Positions 24,852 through 35,049 of a stretch of DNA of 64,000 nt are shown here, one piece after another (position 1 is the stretch's first letter; the number at the start of each line of letters is the position of its first letter). The stretch is from positions 48,527 to 112,526 of the forward strand of contig DEJO01000051.1 in assembly GCA_002353555.1 (NCBI GenBank). Direction: 5' to 3'. This stretch comes from Prevotella sp. UBA2746 (GTDB lineage: Bacteria > Bacteroidota > Bacteroidia > Bacteroidales > Bacteroidaceae). A program made the translations under genes and the position numbers. The notes beneath the pieces were generated by a model, which saw only the letters and a list, made by a program, of their open reading frames with translations, did not search any database and was not told where the DNA came from.

Positions 24852-27707
24852 TTACTCAAATCGAAGAATAGCTGAGAGGTAATCCATATGCTTTGACCAA
24901 TAGGGTTGTGCCGACGGACCGTTCAAGTCGGTGGTGTTCACCTTGTTGCGCACGGCAGGAATGACTTTCAATATAGAGAGTCCTGTCCCCGGTAAGTTGT
25001 ACAGCAGCTCATCACGACCGTCACGCGGTTGGTAGACACCGATATAGGCATCTGAGGTCTCAATGCCAAGACTGCCCTCTGTAGTGTGGAGTTGCATCCA
25101 CGACACATGGGAGAAATAGCCTTTGAACTCAGGATAGTTCCAACTCTCACCCGGAACAGGGTCGTTATAGTCATTATGCCAATAGCCATACTGCGGGCCT
25201 TCCTGACGGTTCTGCCATACACGGTATGGTCCGTTGCCTACCCATGACTTACTTTTGACGTTCTGCTCTGGATAGTCGAAACAGATTCCCATCAGATCAA
25301 CAACACCATTGAAGGCATACGTTACATGCATATAGATGCCACCGTCTTTCAAGAAACGCCAAGTCACCTGCTCGACAGAGCCATGGCGATAGGATGCAGT
25401 AAGTGTACTGTCGCTGACGGTAAAGCCTGCGAACTGCCCCTGATCTGCATATTCCGTGTATTGTGTCTTTTTGTTGAAGGCATCCTTGTCATCATGGTTA
25501 TAGAATCCATCTTGGGAACGGTCGGCACGCTTAGCGGCAACAAAGCGGGGACCATTGCCAAAGGAGATGTTCTTACCTCCTACCATGACACCCATCAACC
25601 TGCCTGTAGTCTTGGAGAACGTGTATACACGACTGCCTTGCTTCACTTGCAATTGTCCGTTGTCCTCGGTTACGGTATAGGTTTGGGTATGATGTCTGAC
25701 GGCATTCTCATTCAGGCTGCCTGCCGAGTTCTTGGACCGGTGACTCCACGTGAAGATTTCATGTCCCTGAGGGTCCGTAGCAATCAGTTGCAGAACGTCA
25801 GCCTTATCCTTGGGCAGTGGTATGGTACCCGTCTGTCCTGGTGCAATATCGGGAGAAAACAGTTTACCTTCTTTCAACACCTTCTGTGCCGATTGTCCAT
25901 AAGCAGGCATATTCAGGAGTCGGTAGCTGAATTTGCAATCGCGAAGATTGATAAAGCTATAGTTGTTCTGCACCTGAACAGCATCGTCTTTCCAGTTCTT
26001 CACCGTTACGGGACTCCATATCTCTTTGATGGTATAGAAGGAGCCTTCCTTCTCCATGTGGGGACCTACAATGCCGTCGCTGCCGAAGTTGCCCATACAG
26101 TCAACGATGTTATCACGGTCGGTACGGACGACACCCTGGTCCATCATGTCCCAGAGGAAGCCACCGACACAACGGGGATTGGACATCATCAGCAGCCAGT
26201 AGTCTTTCAGTCCGGCACCATGTCCGCCGTCATAGAGTCCATGCAGGAACTCCGTCGGCATGAACAGTTCTTTTTGACGCATATATTCTGCCGTCTCACC
26301 CCATGACCGATAGTGCTTGGTCTCGAAGCCGTTGCGGTTAGCCCAGGGATAGAGGACGACACGATTCTGCGGATCCCACCGCCCGAACTCACCATCAAGT
26401 TCGTAGTTGAAGCCTCCCTCGTTGCCATTGCTCCAGAAGATGACTGAAGGATGGTTGACATCGCGTGTCACCATCTCCTTCACCAACTGTTGTCCGATGA
26501 CGGTTTCATGAGCCCAATGCCAGCCAGGAAGCTCATTCTCGACATACAAGCCCAACGAGTCGCAGGCATCGAGGAACTCTGGGTCGGCAGGATAATGTGA
26601 CAGACGGACAGCATTCATATTCATCGACTTGATGAGAAGGACATCTTCTATGTTCTTTGCCTTGGATAGGGTGCGTCCTGTCTCTGGCCGGAAAGAGTGA
26701 CGGTTGACACCTTTAATGATGACTTTTTTGCCGTTGATGAACAAGCCATCTTCAGCTGCACCCTGCACATGAGGGTACTTCAGATTCTCGCCAGTGAACG
26801 TATGACGATACTCTATGGTGCGGAAGCCGAACTTCTGACGCTCGACATGTAAGGTCTTACCCTGCTTGTCTTTCAAGGTGAAGATGGCAGTATAGAGATT
26901 AGGGGTCTCTGCAGTCCACAGTTTCGGATTGCTGACGGTGAAATCGACTTTTGCCACATCACTTGCTACAGGTATGACGGGACTCGTTGCCACCTTCTTA
27001 CCTTTTGCATCGACGACATCGACACATACAGAACCGCCTGCAACAACACGGCTGAGGAAGACATCAGAACGGAAACGACCGTTCATATCGGCATTGACGG
27101 CAACGCGACTGATGTTCTGAACCGGCTTGGCAACAATAAAGACAGGCCTCCATATACCACCAAAGTTCCAGAAGTCGGCACGACGTTCAGCCAGGTTCAC
27201 CTGTGAGTTGGCACTCTCTTTGGACACCTCTACCTCAAGTCTGTTTTTCTTGGAACCAAAGAAGATACGGTCGGAGACATCGAAGACAAAACGCGTGAAG
27301 CCTCCCTGATGGAGTCCGCTGCCCGCCTTTCGCCCGTTGACAGTTACCTTGGCATCGGTGAACACCGCCTCAAAGACCAGCTCTATCTGTCGTCCCTCCC
27401 ACTCTTTCGGGAGCGTAAACTCATATTTGTAAAAGCCTTTCTCGTCGGCTATGCCTTCCGGCTTAGCCTTGCCATAGAAGCGCATACCATACTGATAGGT
27501 GCCGAAGCCCTGCAACTCCCAACAGGAAGGAACGCCAATCTTCGTCCACTTGCCGGCATTCTGCCCATCAGTACACTTGAAATCCCACTGCACCATGTCG
27601 TCACAACCGTGACCAGAAAGGTACTTCCGTTGCGTTTCCACAACAGACTGAGCCTGCGCAAAAGCGCAAAGCCATATTAAAGCGATGCTACAAACAATTC
27701 TTTTCAT
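24852..27707 (-). CDS. Exported GH2 glycoside hydrolase
   Basis: Protein of 951 aa with signal peptide (MKRIVCSIALIWLCAFAQAQ). An N-terminal sugar-binding domain (VPSCWELQGFGTYQYG, FEAVFTDAKVTVNGRKAG; about 30-200), an Ig-like domain and a TIM barrel. Acid/base Glu in VIFWSNGNEGGFNYE; likely nucleophile Glu in FMPTEFLHGLYDGG; GFLWDMMDQGVVRTD is a typical barrel strand. The C-terminal region is a Bgal_small-like domain with a beta-sandwich (YNLPGTGLSIL). The family is GH2; the bond attacked is not decided by the sequence. It lies in the core of the operon, 48 bp after the next GH2 and one base before the GH106 start, so the genes are probably translationally coupled. Confidence 0.9.
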   Translation of the reverse strand: MKRIVCSIALIWLCAFAQAQSVVETQRKYLSGHGCDDMVQWDFKCTDGQNAGKWTKIGVPSCWELQGFGTYQYGMRFYGKAKPEGIADEKGFYKYEFTLPKEWEGRQIELVFEAVFTDAKVTVNGRKAGSGLHQGGFTRFVFDVSDRIFFGSKKNRLEVEVSKESANSQVNLAERRADFWNFGGIWRPVFIVAKPVQNISRVAVNADMNGRFRSDVFLSRVVAGGSVCVDVVDAKGKKVATSPVIPVASDVAKVDFTVSNPKLWTAETPNLYTAIFTLKDKQGKTLHVERQKFGFRTIEYRHTFTGENLKYPHVQGAAEDGLFINGKKVIIKGVNRHSFRPETGRTLSKAKNIEDVLLIKSMNMNAVRLSHYPADPEFLDACDSLGLYVENELPGWHWAHETVIGQQLVKEMVTRDVNHPSVIFWSNGNEGGFNYELDGEFGRWDPQNRVVLYPWANRNGFETKHYRSWGETAEYMRQKELFMPTEFLHGLYDGGHGAGLKDYWLLMMSNPRCVGGFLWDMMDQGVVRTDRDNIVDCMGNFGSDGIVGPHMEKEGSFYTIKEIWSPVTVKNWKDDAVQVQNNYSFINLRDCKFSYRLLNMPAYGQSAQKVLKEGKLFSPDIAPGQTGTIPLPKDKADVLQLIATDPQGHEIFTWSHRSKNSAGSLNENAVRHHTQTYTVTEDNGQLQVKQGSRVYTFSKTTGRLMGVMVGGKNISFGNGPRFVAAKRADRSQDGFYNHDDKDAFNKKTQYTEYADQGQFAGFTVSDSTLTASYRHGSVEQVTWRFLKDGGIYMHVTYAFNGVVDLMGICFDYPEQNVKSKSWVGNGPYRVWQNRQEGPQYGYWHNDYNDPVPGESWNYPEFKGYFSHVSWMQLHTTEGSLGIETSDAYIGVYQPRDGRDELLYNLPGTGLSILKVIPAVRNKVNTTDLNGPSAQPYWSKHMDYLSAILRFE

Positions 27708-27755
27708 ACTTATGAAAAGACGTTTGGAACCGGCTTTTGTCTATAAAGAGAACCG

Positions 27756-30700
27756 TTAATCTTCCGAGAGGCGAATGCGAAGGATATAGTTGCGACCTTT
27801 GTCTATGCTGTATTTCTTCAATACGCCGGGGCCGCATGAACCGTTTCCGAGTCCTAAGACGGCACAGTCGATACTCAGATATGTGGCATCAGCCTCCTTC
27901 AGTTCGTCATCATGCTTGACAGAAGCAATGTCTTCGGCTGTATAATGCAAGGCACTGAAACTGAAAGGAGCGTCAACAGCCTCGACACGGAGTTTCTTTC
28001 CCTTCTTCGTCTTCAACAAGACAACCGAGCAATCCTCATGGTTTCCACTGTCTTGCGGACGTGGATAGTGGGTGTATTGCTCTGAGACGGTGGATTTCCA
28101 CCAGCCGATATGTGTACTTTCTTTGCGGTCGGGATAGCTCTCCCATGGTCCTCTGCCATACCACTCCAACTGTTCATACGCTTTGGGAAGTTGCAGACGC
28201 ATTCCAAGACGCGGCAGTTCGGGCAATTCTTCCAGACAACTATAAGTCTGTTCGGCAAGGATAGAACCGTCTTTCAAGCGCTTCATGGCTGTCGTGACCC
28301 TTATCTTTCCACCTCCTTCAAACTCATATTCTTCAGCACACACACCTGGGGGGGTACCGCACAGACTCAAAACGACAGGCTTATCGAGCTTGCATCGCTT
28401 CCAATCTTTTGCCAACCAGTTACCGAAACCCGTATCGTTGTCGGTAGGAGCACGGTAGAACTGCGGCTGAACACCGTCAATATCTGACAGTGGATGGTCA
28501 TGGAAGACTGTAATCACCGACTCATCGACATCATAGTCACTGCCTATCCGTTCTATTTTCGGCTCCTCCTCTATGACAGTGATCTTTCCATTCGGATTCC
28601 TGAAAGCTTTTTTCAAAGGTTCTTTCTTCTTCAATTTAGCCTTTAACTGAGGCATTGTCAGCGTTCCTTGCTTTGGCAACTGGAGTTGTTTGCCGTTATT
28701 CAGCAATGCCAACATATTATCGTTCAATGCAAACTGATTGCTGACCACTTTCTCACCAGCACCATTCTGCACTGTCAGTAACAAGCGAACATCCTTTTGG
28801 GAAGACGAAGGATAGTCAGTCAGGCGCGTAACGACAGAACTGTCTCCTGGCAGGGTGACAGGCAGCTTCAGCTTGCCATGCTTCACTTCCTTGCCGTTCT
28901 CCGTCTTACTATAAGTCAAGGTGAAGCCTTCCAATCCAATATGGTGGTGGCGGTTGATGACAAAGATATCCTTCCCATGCTGCACCAACTGCACGGGTGA
29001 ATAGACATGGCGCACCTCTTCCAACTTTGGTGTCCACTCACGGAAGCTACGCACAATGCCGTTCAAGCAGAATGCCTTCAGGTTTGGTTTATCGCCGAAG
29101 TCACCACCATAGCGGATGGGTAGGGATTGTTGCGGCAATGCCGCAACAGACGGAACGGAAGAAGACGGCTTTGTAGCGGAGGAGGAGGGCGGGAGTGCTA
29201 TTCCTTGGTCTACCCAGTCCCAGATAAAGCCGCCAAGCAAACGTTTGTTAGAATATATCTCATCCCAATACTCTTTGAAGTTACCCAAGGCATTGCCCAT
29301 ACAGTGCGCATACTCGCTGGTCATCACAGGACGGGTGTCGTTCTTTCGCTCTGCAATGGAGAGCAGATGCTCCCAACGGGCATTTTCCGCACGTTCCTTA
29401 TCACTCCCCTCAGCGATACCCGGGTTGAGATATTCCTGTTCAACTCGTGGATAGAAGCGACTCAACACATCAACCGTCTTGGGGTCTGTCTGCGGAAAAT
29501 TCCTTTCGGAATACTTGCCAGGCACATAAGGTGTCTGTGCACCTTCGTAATGAACGAAGCGTGTGGGATCGAACTCATGCAGCCATGCAGCCATCATTGC
29601 ATGGTTTGCCCCGTAGCCACTCTCATTGCCTAAGCTCCAGAAGACCACACACGGATGGTTCTTATCGCGTTCAGCCATGCGTACCGCACGGTCTATAAAC
29701 GCATCACTCCAATCGGGTGTCGACGCCAATGTGCCTCTCAGCCCGTGAGTCTCCAAATCTGCTTCATCCATGACATACATCCCGGCACTGTCACATAGCT
29801 CATACCAACGCGGAACGTTAGGGTAATGTGACAAACGGACAGCATTGATGTTAGCAGCTTTCATCATGCGGATGTCCTGCTGCATACGCTCCTCTGTCAT
29901 CACACGCGCCGTCAATGGATCGTGTTCATGACGGTTGACACCACGGAACCGCACAGGTTTTCCATTGACCAAAAACTGCCCATCCTTGATTTCCAACCAC
30001 CTGAAACCGATTTTCTGACGTGCCTGCTCGGTAATGTTCCCTACAGAATCTTTCAAACAGATGGTCAGCGTATAGAGATTAGGAGTCTCTGCAGTCCATT
30101 GCTTAGGTTGTTTCACAACAGTTTCCATACGTACAAACTTCCGTTCACCACGCTGCGGGAACCATTCATTCATGCGAGAAGCCTTATGGTTGAGGTCTAA
30201 TACCGTCTCTGCATCTGTCTGACATGTTGCCAACACCTGTCCTTGAGCATCGGAGACCGTTGCCACGACCTGATAACCGGCGCCATCCTGTCCTTGGAAA
30301 ACTTGCAGACGAGGGTTGATTTGCAACAGAAAATCAACTCCTTCCTGAACAGGAAGGGTGCGAACGGCATAGTCTGTCAACCGCACGTCGGGAGTATGAT
30401 AAAGTAACACATCGCGATGGATGCCGCCAAAACGCCAGAAATCCTGATCTTCCAAATAGCTGCCGTCACTGTATTTATACACTTCCACAGCAACCTGATT
30501 CTGTCCTTGTTGCAAGAAACGGGTGATATTGAACTCGCTCGGTTCCATAGAACCTTGAGAATAACCTACACGCTGACCGTTCACCCAGACGTAGAAAGCT
30601 GACTGAACACCCTCGAAACGCAGGAAAGTCTGCCCTTTCTGCCAACCACTTGGCAACATAAACGAGCGCCTGTATTGTCCTGTCGGATTCCGTTCTATGT

Positions 30701-31088
30701 AGGTCGTCCATTCTTTCTTCGGCTCTGTCGTTACCCTTGGCGGGTCTATCTTGAACGGAAAGCCTGCAGAGACATAGATGGGAGTACCATAACCGTTGAC
30801 CTCCCAGTTGGCAGGAACCGCCAACTGCGTCCAGGCTGCATCGTTGAAGTCTGTCCTATAGAAGTCAAGGACACGCTCTTCAGGTGTCTTCGTCCACCGA
30901 AACTTCCACATGCCATTGAGTGACAGTTGCCTGTCGCCACACTTCTGCCCGTAAGGAATAAAATAAGCACGCGCCGGCTCACGGTTGATTTGCAGCACAT
31001 GGTTGTCTTCCCAGTCGTGATGCTCCTGTGCCAATGACGGCACAAACGGCATAAACAGGACGAAAACGCCAACAATAGACTTTCTCAT
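27756..31088 (-). CDS. Exported LacZ-type GH2 beta-galactosidase-like enzyme
   Basis: Protein of 1110 aa, the full LacZ five-domain size. Signal peptide, then sugar-binding domain (VPANWEVNGYGTPIYV), TIM barrel with RGVNRHEHDPLTARVMTEER and acid/base Glu in VFWSLGNESGYGANH, nucleophile Glu in MTSEYAHCMGNALGNFKEYW, and a C-terminal Bgal_small domain (QFYRAPTDNDTGFGNW, RLGMRLQLP). This is the clearest beta-galactosidase of the three free-standing GH2 proteins. Between DWVDQGIAL and RYGGDFGDKPN it carries about 25 extra residues (PPSSSATKPSSSVPSVAALP) encoded by a palindromic repeat at 29129. Its ATG overlaps the TGA of the upstream GH137-GH2 gene by 4 bp. Confidence 0.93.
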   Translation of the reverse strand: MRKSIVGVFVLFMPFVPSLAQEHHDWEDNHVLQINREPARAYFIPYGQKCGDRQLSLNGMWKFRWTKTPEERVLDFYRTDFNDAAWTQLAVPANWEVNGYGTPIYVSAGFPFKIDPPRVTTEPKKEWTTYIERNPTGQYRRSFMLPSGWQKGQTFLRFEGVQSAFYVWVNGQRVGYSQGSMEPSEFNITRFLQQGQNQVAVEVYKYSDGSYLEDQDFWRFGGIHRDVLLYHTPDVRLTDYAVRTLPVQEGVDFLLQINPRLQVFQGQDGAGYQVVATVSDAQGQVLATCQTDAETVLDLNHKASRMNEWFPQRGERKFVRMETVVKQPKQWTAETPNLYTLTICLKDSVGNITEQARQKIGFRWLEIKDGQFLVNGKPVRFRGVNRHEHDPLTARVMTEERMQQDIRMMKAANINAVRLSHYPNVPRWYELCDSAGMYVMDEADLETHGLRGTLASTPDWSDAFIDRAVRMAERDKNHPCVVFWSLGNESGYGANHAMMAAWLHEFDPTRFVHYEGAQTPYVPGKYSERNFPQTDPKTVDVLSRFYPRVEQEYLNPGIAEGSDKERAENARWEHLLSIAERKNDTRPVMTSEYAHCMGNALGNFKEYWDEIYSNKRLLGGFIWDWVDQGIALPPSSSATKPSSSVPSVAALPQQSLPIRYGGDFGDKPNLKAFCLNGIVRSFREWTPKLEEVRHVYSPVQLVQHGKDIFVINRHHHIGLEGFTLTYSKTENGKEVKHGKLKLPVTLPGDSSVVTRLTDYPSSSQKDVRLLLTVQNGAGEKVVSNQFALNDNMLALLNNGKQLQLPKQGTLTMPQLKAKLKKKEPLKKAFRNPNGKITVIEEEPKIERIGSDYDVDESVITVFHDHPLSDIDGVQPQFYRAPTDNDTGFGNWLAKDWKRCKLDKPVVLSLCGTPPGVCAEEYEFEGGGKIRVTTAMKRLKDGSILAEQTYSCLEELPELPRLGMRLQLPKAYEQLEWYGRGPWESYPDRKESTHIGWWKSTVSEQYTHYPRPQDSGNHEDCSVVLLKTKKGKKLRVEAVDAPFSFSALHYTAEDIASVKHDDELKEADATYLSIDCAVLGLGNGSCGPGVLKKYSIDKGRNYILRIRLSED
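29129..29168 (+). repeat. 19-bp palindromic repeat with tail in the GH2 gene
   Basis: GTTGCGGCAATGCCGCAAC, perfect arms, followed by AGACGGAACGGAAGAAGACGG. This is the cleanest copy of the family in the window. The gene reads it antisense. Confidence 0.82.
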
Positions 31089-34000
31089 TGCACTTCCAGT
31101 TCTTTAAATTCTACTTCATTGTTTGCGATATGCAGGGTATAGGTACCTGCATTGATTTGTGTTCCCGTAGTGGTACTCAGCATCTTGTACTTGTTGGGAG
31201 TTGGTGGGAATGTCACATCACGGTCAACCAATACGATATTCTTTGAGTCGGTAATGGTCATTCTTGCCGTTACTGGCAGACCAGTCAGATTCTTATAGCG
31301 GAATCTCAAGGCATATTCTTGACCAAGTCCGGGAGTGATGATGAATGAAGTACCTGTTGCCGATGCAGCAACCTTACCTTTCTTCTGGACGGGTTCATAG
31401 ACGGATGCAGGACGTTCCTCAGTATCTTGCGGCAACAATTCCTTGGGCAGCTTGGCAATGGTATCAGAATCAAGACCGTGCCAATCAACAGTTGATGCCC
31501 TGTCTGGAACAGGAATGTTGGAATCACCTTTCAATGCAACCGCTATACCGCAGATGACAGCCTGCCCAGCCTTCACTTCAGGGAAGCTGATATGGAGCTT
31601 TCCACCCTCAGACTTCGCATTAACCACACGCTTCATGGCACCACAATAGCCAGCTTCCGCCCATGGGTCGAGATCGTTGATAAGGGTATCTCCGTTGATG
31701 GCGACATCAAAGATACGCAGTCCTTCGTAGTCACTGGTCTCCGAACCATCACGTCCGTGCCACGGCTCCACGAAGTATAGCTCTACACGATATTCTCCGT
31801 CAGGAACAGGAAGGTCGTACCAAAGGCGATGACGACCAAACCGGAAGAACTGAAAGAGTTCGTCGCTCTTCGTTCCACGAATATCATTGGTGATGTGCCG
31901 CTGGCTGGCTTGCAACGCATTGATACCCTCAAAGTCCTGTCCCCACGAGTGACTGAAGAGGGTGTCATCAGCTTGCCACCACTGACCGAATTCATCTTCG
32001 AAAGCATCTCCGCCACAATTGACGCGGTAAAGATAATGGTATCCTTCGGCAGCTTTCACCAGATCAACATTTCTATCGGCAGCGATGGGGAAGGATTTAT
32101 TGGTTCCTGACTGTGCTACATAGCGGTTGCGATACATGTAATAGGCAGGAGTAGGCTCCTCCCATGAGGTTACGAGTCCCTTATAGTTGATAGGCCCTAT
32201 CTTGTCGATGCGCCTTAACGCCCCATCTGGTTGCACCCTGCCTGGGTTGTCGTGGGAGTTGAATATCCATTGGAAATGTCCGCAGACGCTATCTTTCGCA
32301 CTTTCTGCAAGCCGCGCCTTTGTTTCGAGCAACTTGGTAAATGACTCTTCGCTATATTTAGCATCACCGTGAAGATCTATGGTACGCCAAGCTCCATACT
32401 CACCATTCAGCAACTGAGACGGTTGCTTCAGTTCGTTATCGTAGTTTTCAGCACTTCCGCCGTAGGTACCACTCCAGTTCTGAATGACATTCCAGTCTGT
32501 TCCCTCCCCTCCATTACATGTAGTGATGGCACGTTGGTCACGGCATGTGGGGTCGAGACCACGTATAATGTCGCTGCACTCCTCGGCAAACTGCTTGGGA
32601 AGTACACTCTCGTTTTGCAAGCCCCATAGAATAACAGATGGTGAGTTGCGCCGTTCCTTAATCCAACGCACCAGCAAGTTCTTGAAATTCCGGCGGAACT
32701 TCGACGTATCATACCAGATATGTGCCGAGAACTGACTCCAGAACAGGATGCCTTTCTCATCGCACAGCCGCTGATAGAGCAAATTATGTGGTTGATGAGC
32801 TTCGCGAAGTGCATTGAAACCAGCATTGGAAATCTGCTTCACACGTGAACGAATCTGCTCCGGACTGAAGGCATGACTGCCGCCAAACAAATGGTCGTAC
32901 TCACAAGTACCATTGATAAAGACGGGCTGTCCGTTTAGGAAGAAACGGCGGTCATCGGCAGGAATGCTGTCGGCTGATGCCATACGAGCCCGCAATACCG
33001 GCCATGATATGGATCGAATTCCAAAGGGGGTGGTTACCTCGTCAATGGTTTTGTTGTCGCGCTTGAGCATCGTAGCCAAAGAATATAGGTATGGATCTTC
33101 GATACTCCAGCGGTGAACGTCGACAACTTGTTCGGCATGGCGGAGCGTCTTGGTCTCTCCTGCCTTCAGAGTGAGCGGTTCGGCATGGCGGAACACCTGC
33201 TTGCCTGAAGCCAGCGTAAACTTATTGACCACTTCGACGGTCTGTGTCAGCTTGGTATAGTTATGTACTTCCGTCTCAACAAACACGCTATCGCAAGCAG
33301 CATTGTTCCAGATGTGAACGCCGAAGGGTTCTATTCGGACAGCATCTGTCTCTATCAGACTGACCGGACGGAAGATTCCGAAAGGCTGACTACCCTCGCT
33401 GAACCCCCATTCTGACGAGCATCCACCGCACACCCAGGGCGATGCTGTCTGCATGGCAGGATGCTCTACCGCCACTTTCAATTCGTTTCTGCCGTCTTTC
33501 AAGTGGTCAGTGACATCAAGTGTCCATACTGTTCGTCCCACCAACTCCTCTGGATACTTATGTCCGTTGAGGGTGACGGTGGCGTAAGTCCCCACACCTT
33601 CAAATTGCAGGAAATAACGTTTTCCTTCCAGTTTCTTCGTATTGAAGGTCTTATTGTAAGTAGCCTTGCCGTGCAGGTTGCCGTGTCGCAGCTGACGGTA
33701 GCCGTAATAGTCGTCAAAGTTATGGGGAATAGTAATGGCAACAGGCTTCTCGCCATGCACAGCACCCGTCCACCCGTCATTCAAAGACGTAATGTTGCGA
33801 CGCCCCTTCTGCTCAGGAGCAGGGAACTTCACCTCGCTCCGCCCCATCGGAACGCTCGTTGCCACAGCGATGCCTCGCTGTTGGTCGTTGTTGACAGCAC
33901 AGTAGAAATGATAGACCACCCCATCATGTTTCACCACATAGCTCTTATGAGCAAACATCTCATCGTAAGGTTTCGACGGAACTATCAAGTCTTGTCCGTT

Positions 34001-35035
34001 CCAGTCCTGCCAATGGATAAGGTCACGACTGACGGCGAAGGTGTTATAGGCGTTATATTTACGGGCTGGATTATAGGCTGAGAAGTAGAACATGACGTAG
34101 AGCGGAGCCTCACCCCTGCCCTTTTTCCGTCCGACTGACGACGTTGAGAGGTTCATCTTTACAATCTGGGCATCGCCAGTGATGATTCCCGGAGCCTCAT
34201 GACTATATACCGGATTGCCACGATAGCGCCTCCACTTCTTCAGGTCGTTGGAGAGAGCTATTCCGATACGCTCTGCCTTCAGGTCGTTGGCGGGGTTTAC
34301 ACCACCTGCATTATAGAACATCATGAAGCGATACTTCGCCAATTCTTTTGGCAATAGGCTTTTCTTGTTTGCCTTGACATCCTTAATCTGATAAATAGTA
34401 CTCTTATATTGCGTCAGTTTTTCCCACCATTGCACATCCTTATCGGTGATACTAAGCAGCGGTTTGTCGTCCGACTGCCATTCGTGAGCCTCGCTCGGAT
34501 CTCCTTCTGTCCATGCCAGACCGATGTTCAGCGGTTCGCGTACCGCCTCATAACCAGTCCCGTGACCGCCGATATAGGTCATCCAGTATTTCTTTTTGAA
34601 AGGCATGATGTCGTAACTTCCTCCCCACGTCCAATCGATAAGTGCAGGAAAGCCGCCTCGCTGGTTCATGTCCCAGCCGTCATTCTTGTAGGATAGAATG
34701 CGCCCCGTGGTCTTCCAATGCAGCAAGTCGTCGCTGACAGCCATCCAGGTTTCATATCCTCGTCCGTCCAAACCGTCCTTTCCGTTGTAGACTACGTAAG
34801 TCATATACCACCTGCCTCCTATCCTAAATACTGTAGGACAGTCTATCTTATGGTAATTGTCCGCGGGAGCCACCACCATACCATATTTATATGGAGTGCG
34901 CACCTCGTCGTAGATGCGTTGCATCTCGGTCTGAGACAGACGTTGTCCATACGCTGTCAAACAGGCAAAAAGGCATATCAGAAAGAAGTATCCCTTTACA
35001 CTTACGTACAGTTTCTCTACACTTTTCGTTCTCAT
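31085..35035 (-). CDS. GH137-GH2 fusion (beta-L-arabinofuranosidase plus beta-glucuronidase-like)
   Basis: Protein of 1316 aa from ATG 35033-35035 (MRTKSVEKLYVSVKGYFFLI); a longer frame upstream starts only with TTG and overlaps the previous gene. Residues about 45-400 form a five-bladed-propeller glycosidase matching GH137 (IDCPTVFRIGGRWYMTYVVY, YDIMPFKKKYWMTYIGGHGTG, with candidate Glu in GYEAVREP and KAERIGIALS). From 412 a GH2 sugar-binding domain, Ig domain and TIM barrel follow, with acid/base Glu in ILWGLQNESVLPK and nucleophile Glu in LLNGEYGAWRT. A malectin-like domain (RVNCGGDAFEDEFGQWW) and a final Ig-like domain complete it. The architecture is that of B. thetaiotaomicron BT0996, which removes two RG-II side-chain sugars. 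A remnant-like basic insert SSVGRKKGRGEA lies in the propeller. Confidence 0.88.
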   Translation of the reverse strand: MRTKSVEKLYVSVKGYFFLICLFACLTAYGQRLSQTEMQRIYDEVRTPYKYGMVVAPADNYHKIDCPTVFRIGGRWYMTYVVYNGKDGLDGRGYETWMAVSDDLLHWKTTGRILSYKNDGWDMNQRGGFPALIDWTWGGSYDIMPFKKKYWMTYIGGHGTGYEAVREPLNIGLAWTEGDPSEAHEWQSDDKPLLSITDKDVQWWEKLTQYKSTIYQIKDVKANKKSLLPKELAKYRFMMFYNAGGVNPANDLKAERIGIALSNDLKKWRRYRGNPVYSHEAPGIITGDAQIVKMNLSTSSVGRKKGRGEAPLYVMFYFSAYNPARKYNAYNTFAVSRDLIHWQDWNGQDLIVPSKPYDEMFAHKSYVVKHDGVVYHFYCAVNNDQQRGIAVATSVPMGRSEVKFPAPEQKGRRNITSLNDGWTGAVHGEKPVAITIPHNFDDYYGYRQLRHGNLHGKATYNKTFNTKKLEGKRYFLQFEGVGTYATVTLNGHKYPEELVGRTVWTLDVTDHLKDGRNELKVAVEHPAMQTASPWVCGGCSSEWGFSEGSQPFGIFRPVSLIETDAVRIEPFGVHIWNNAACDSVFVETEVHNYTKLTQTVEVVNKFTLASGKQVFRHAEPLTLKAGETKTLRHAEQVVDVHRWSIEDPYLYSLATMLKRDNKTIDEVTTPFGIRSISWPVLRARMASADSIPADDRRFFLNGQPVFINGTCEYDHLFGGSHAFSPEQIRSRVKQISNAGFNALREAHQPHNLLYQRLCDEKGILFWSQFSAHIWYDTSKFRRNFKNLLVRWIKERRNSPSVILWGLQNESVLPKQFAEECSDIIRGLDPTCRDQRAITTCNGGEGTDWNVIQNWSGTYGGSAENYDNELKQPSQLLNGEYGAWRTIDLHGDAKYSEESFTKLLETKARLAESAKDSVCGHFQWIFNSHDNPGRVQPDGALRRIDKIGPINYKGLVTSWEEPTPAYYMYRNRYVAQSGTNKSFPIAADRNVDLVKAAEGYHYLYRVNCGGDAFEDEFGQWWQADDTLFSHSWGQDFEGINALQASQRHITNDIRGTKSDELFQFFRFGRHRLWYDLPVPDGEYRVELYFVEPWHGRDGSETSDYEGLRIFDVAINGDTLINDLDPWAEAGYCGAMKRVVNAKSEGGKLHISFPEVKAGQAVICGIAVALKGDSNIPVPDRASTVDWHGLDSDTIAKLPKELLPQDTEERPASVYEPVQKKGKVAASATGTSFIITPGLGQEYALRFRYKNLTGLPVTARMTITDSKNIVLVDRDVTFPPTPNKYKMLSTTTGTQINAGTYTLHIANNEVEFKELEVQ

Positions 35036-35049
35036 CGCTTGTTCTTTTC

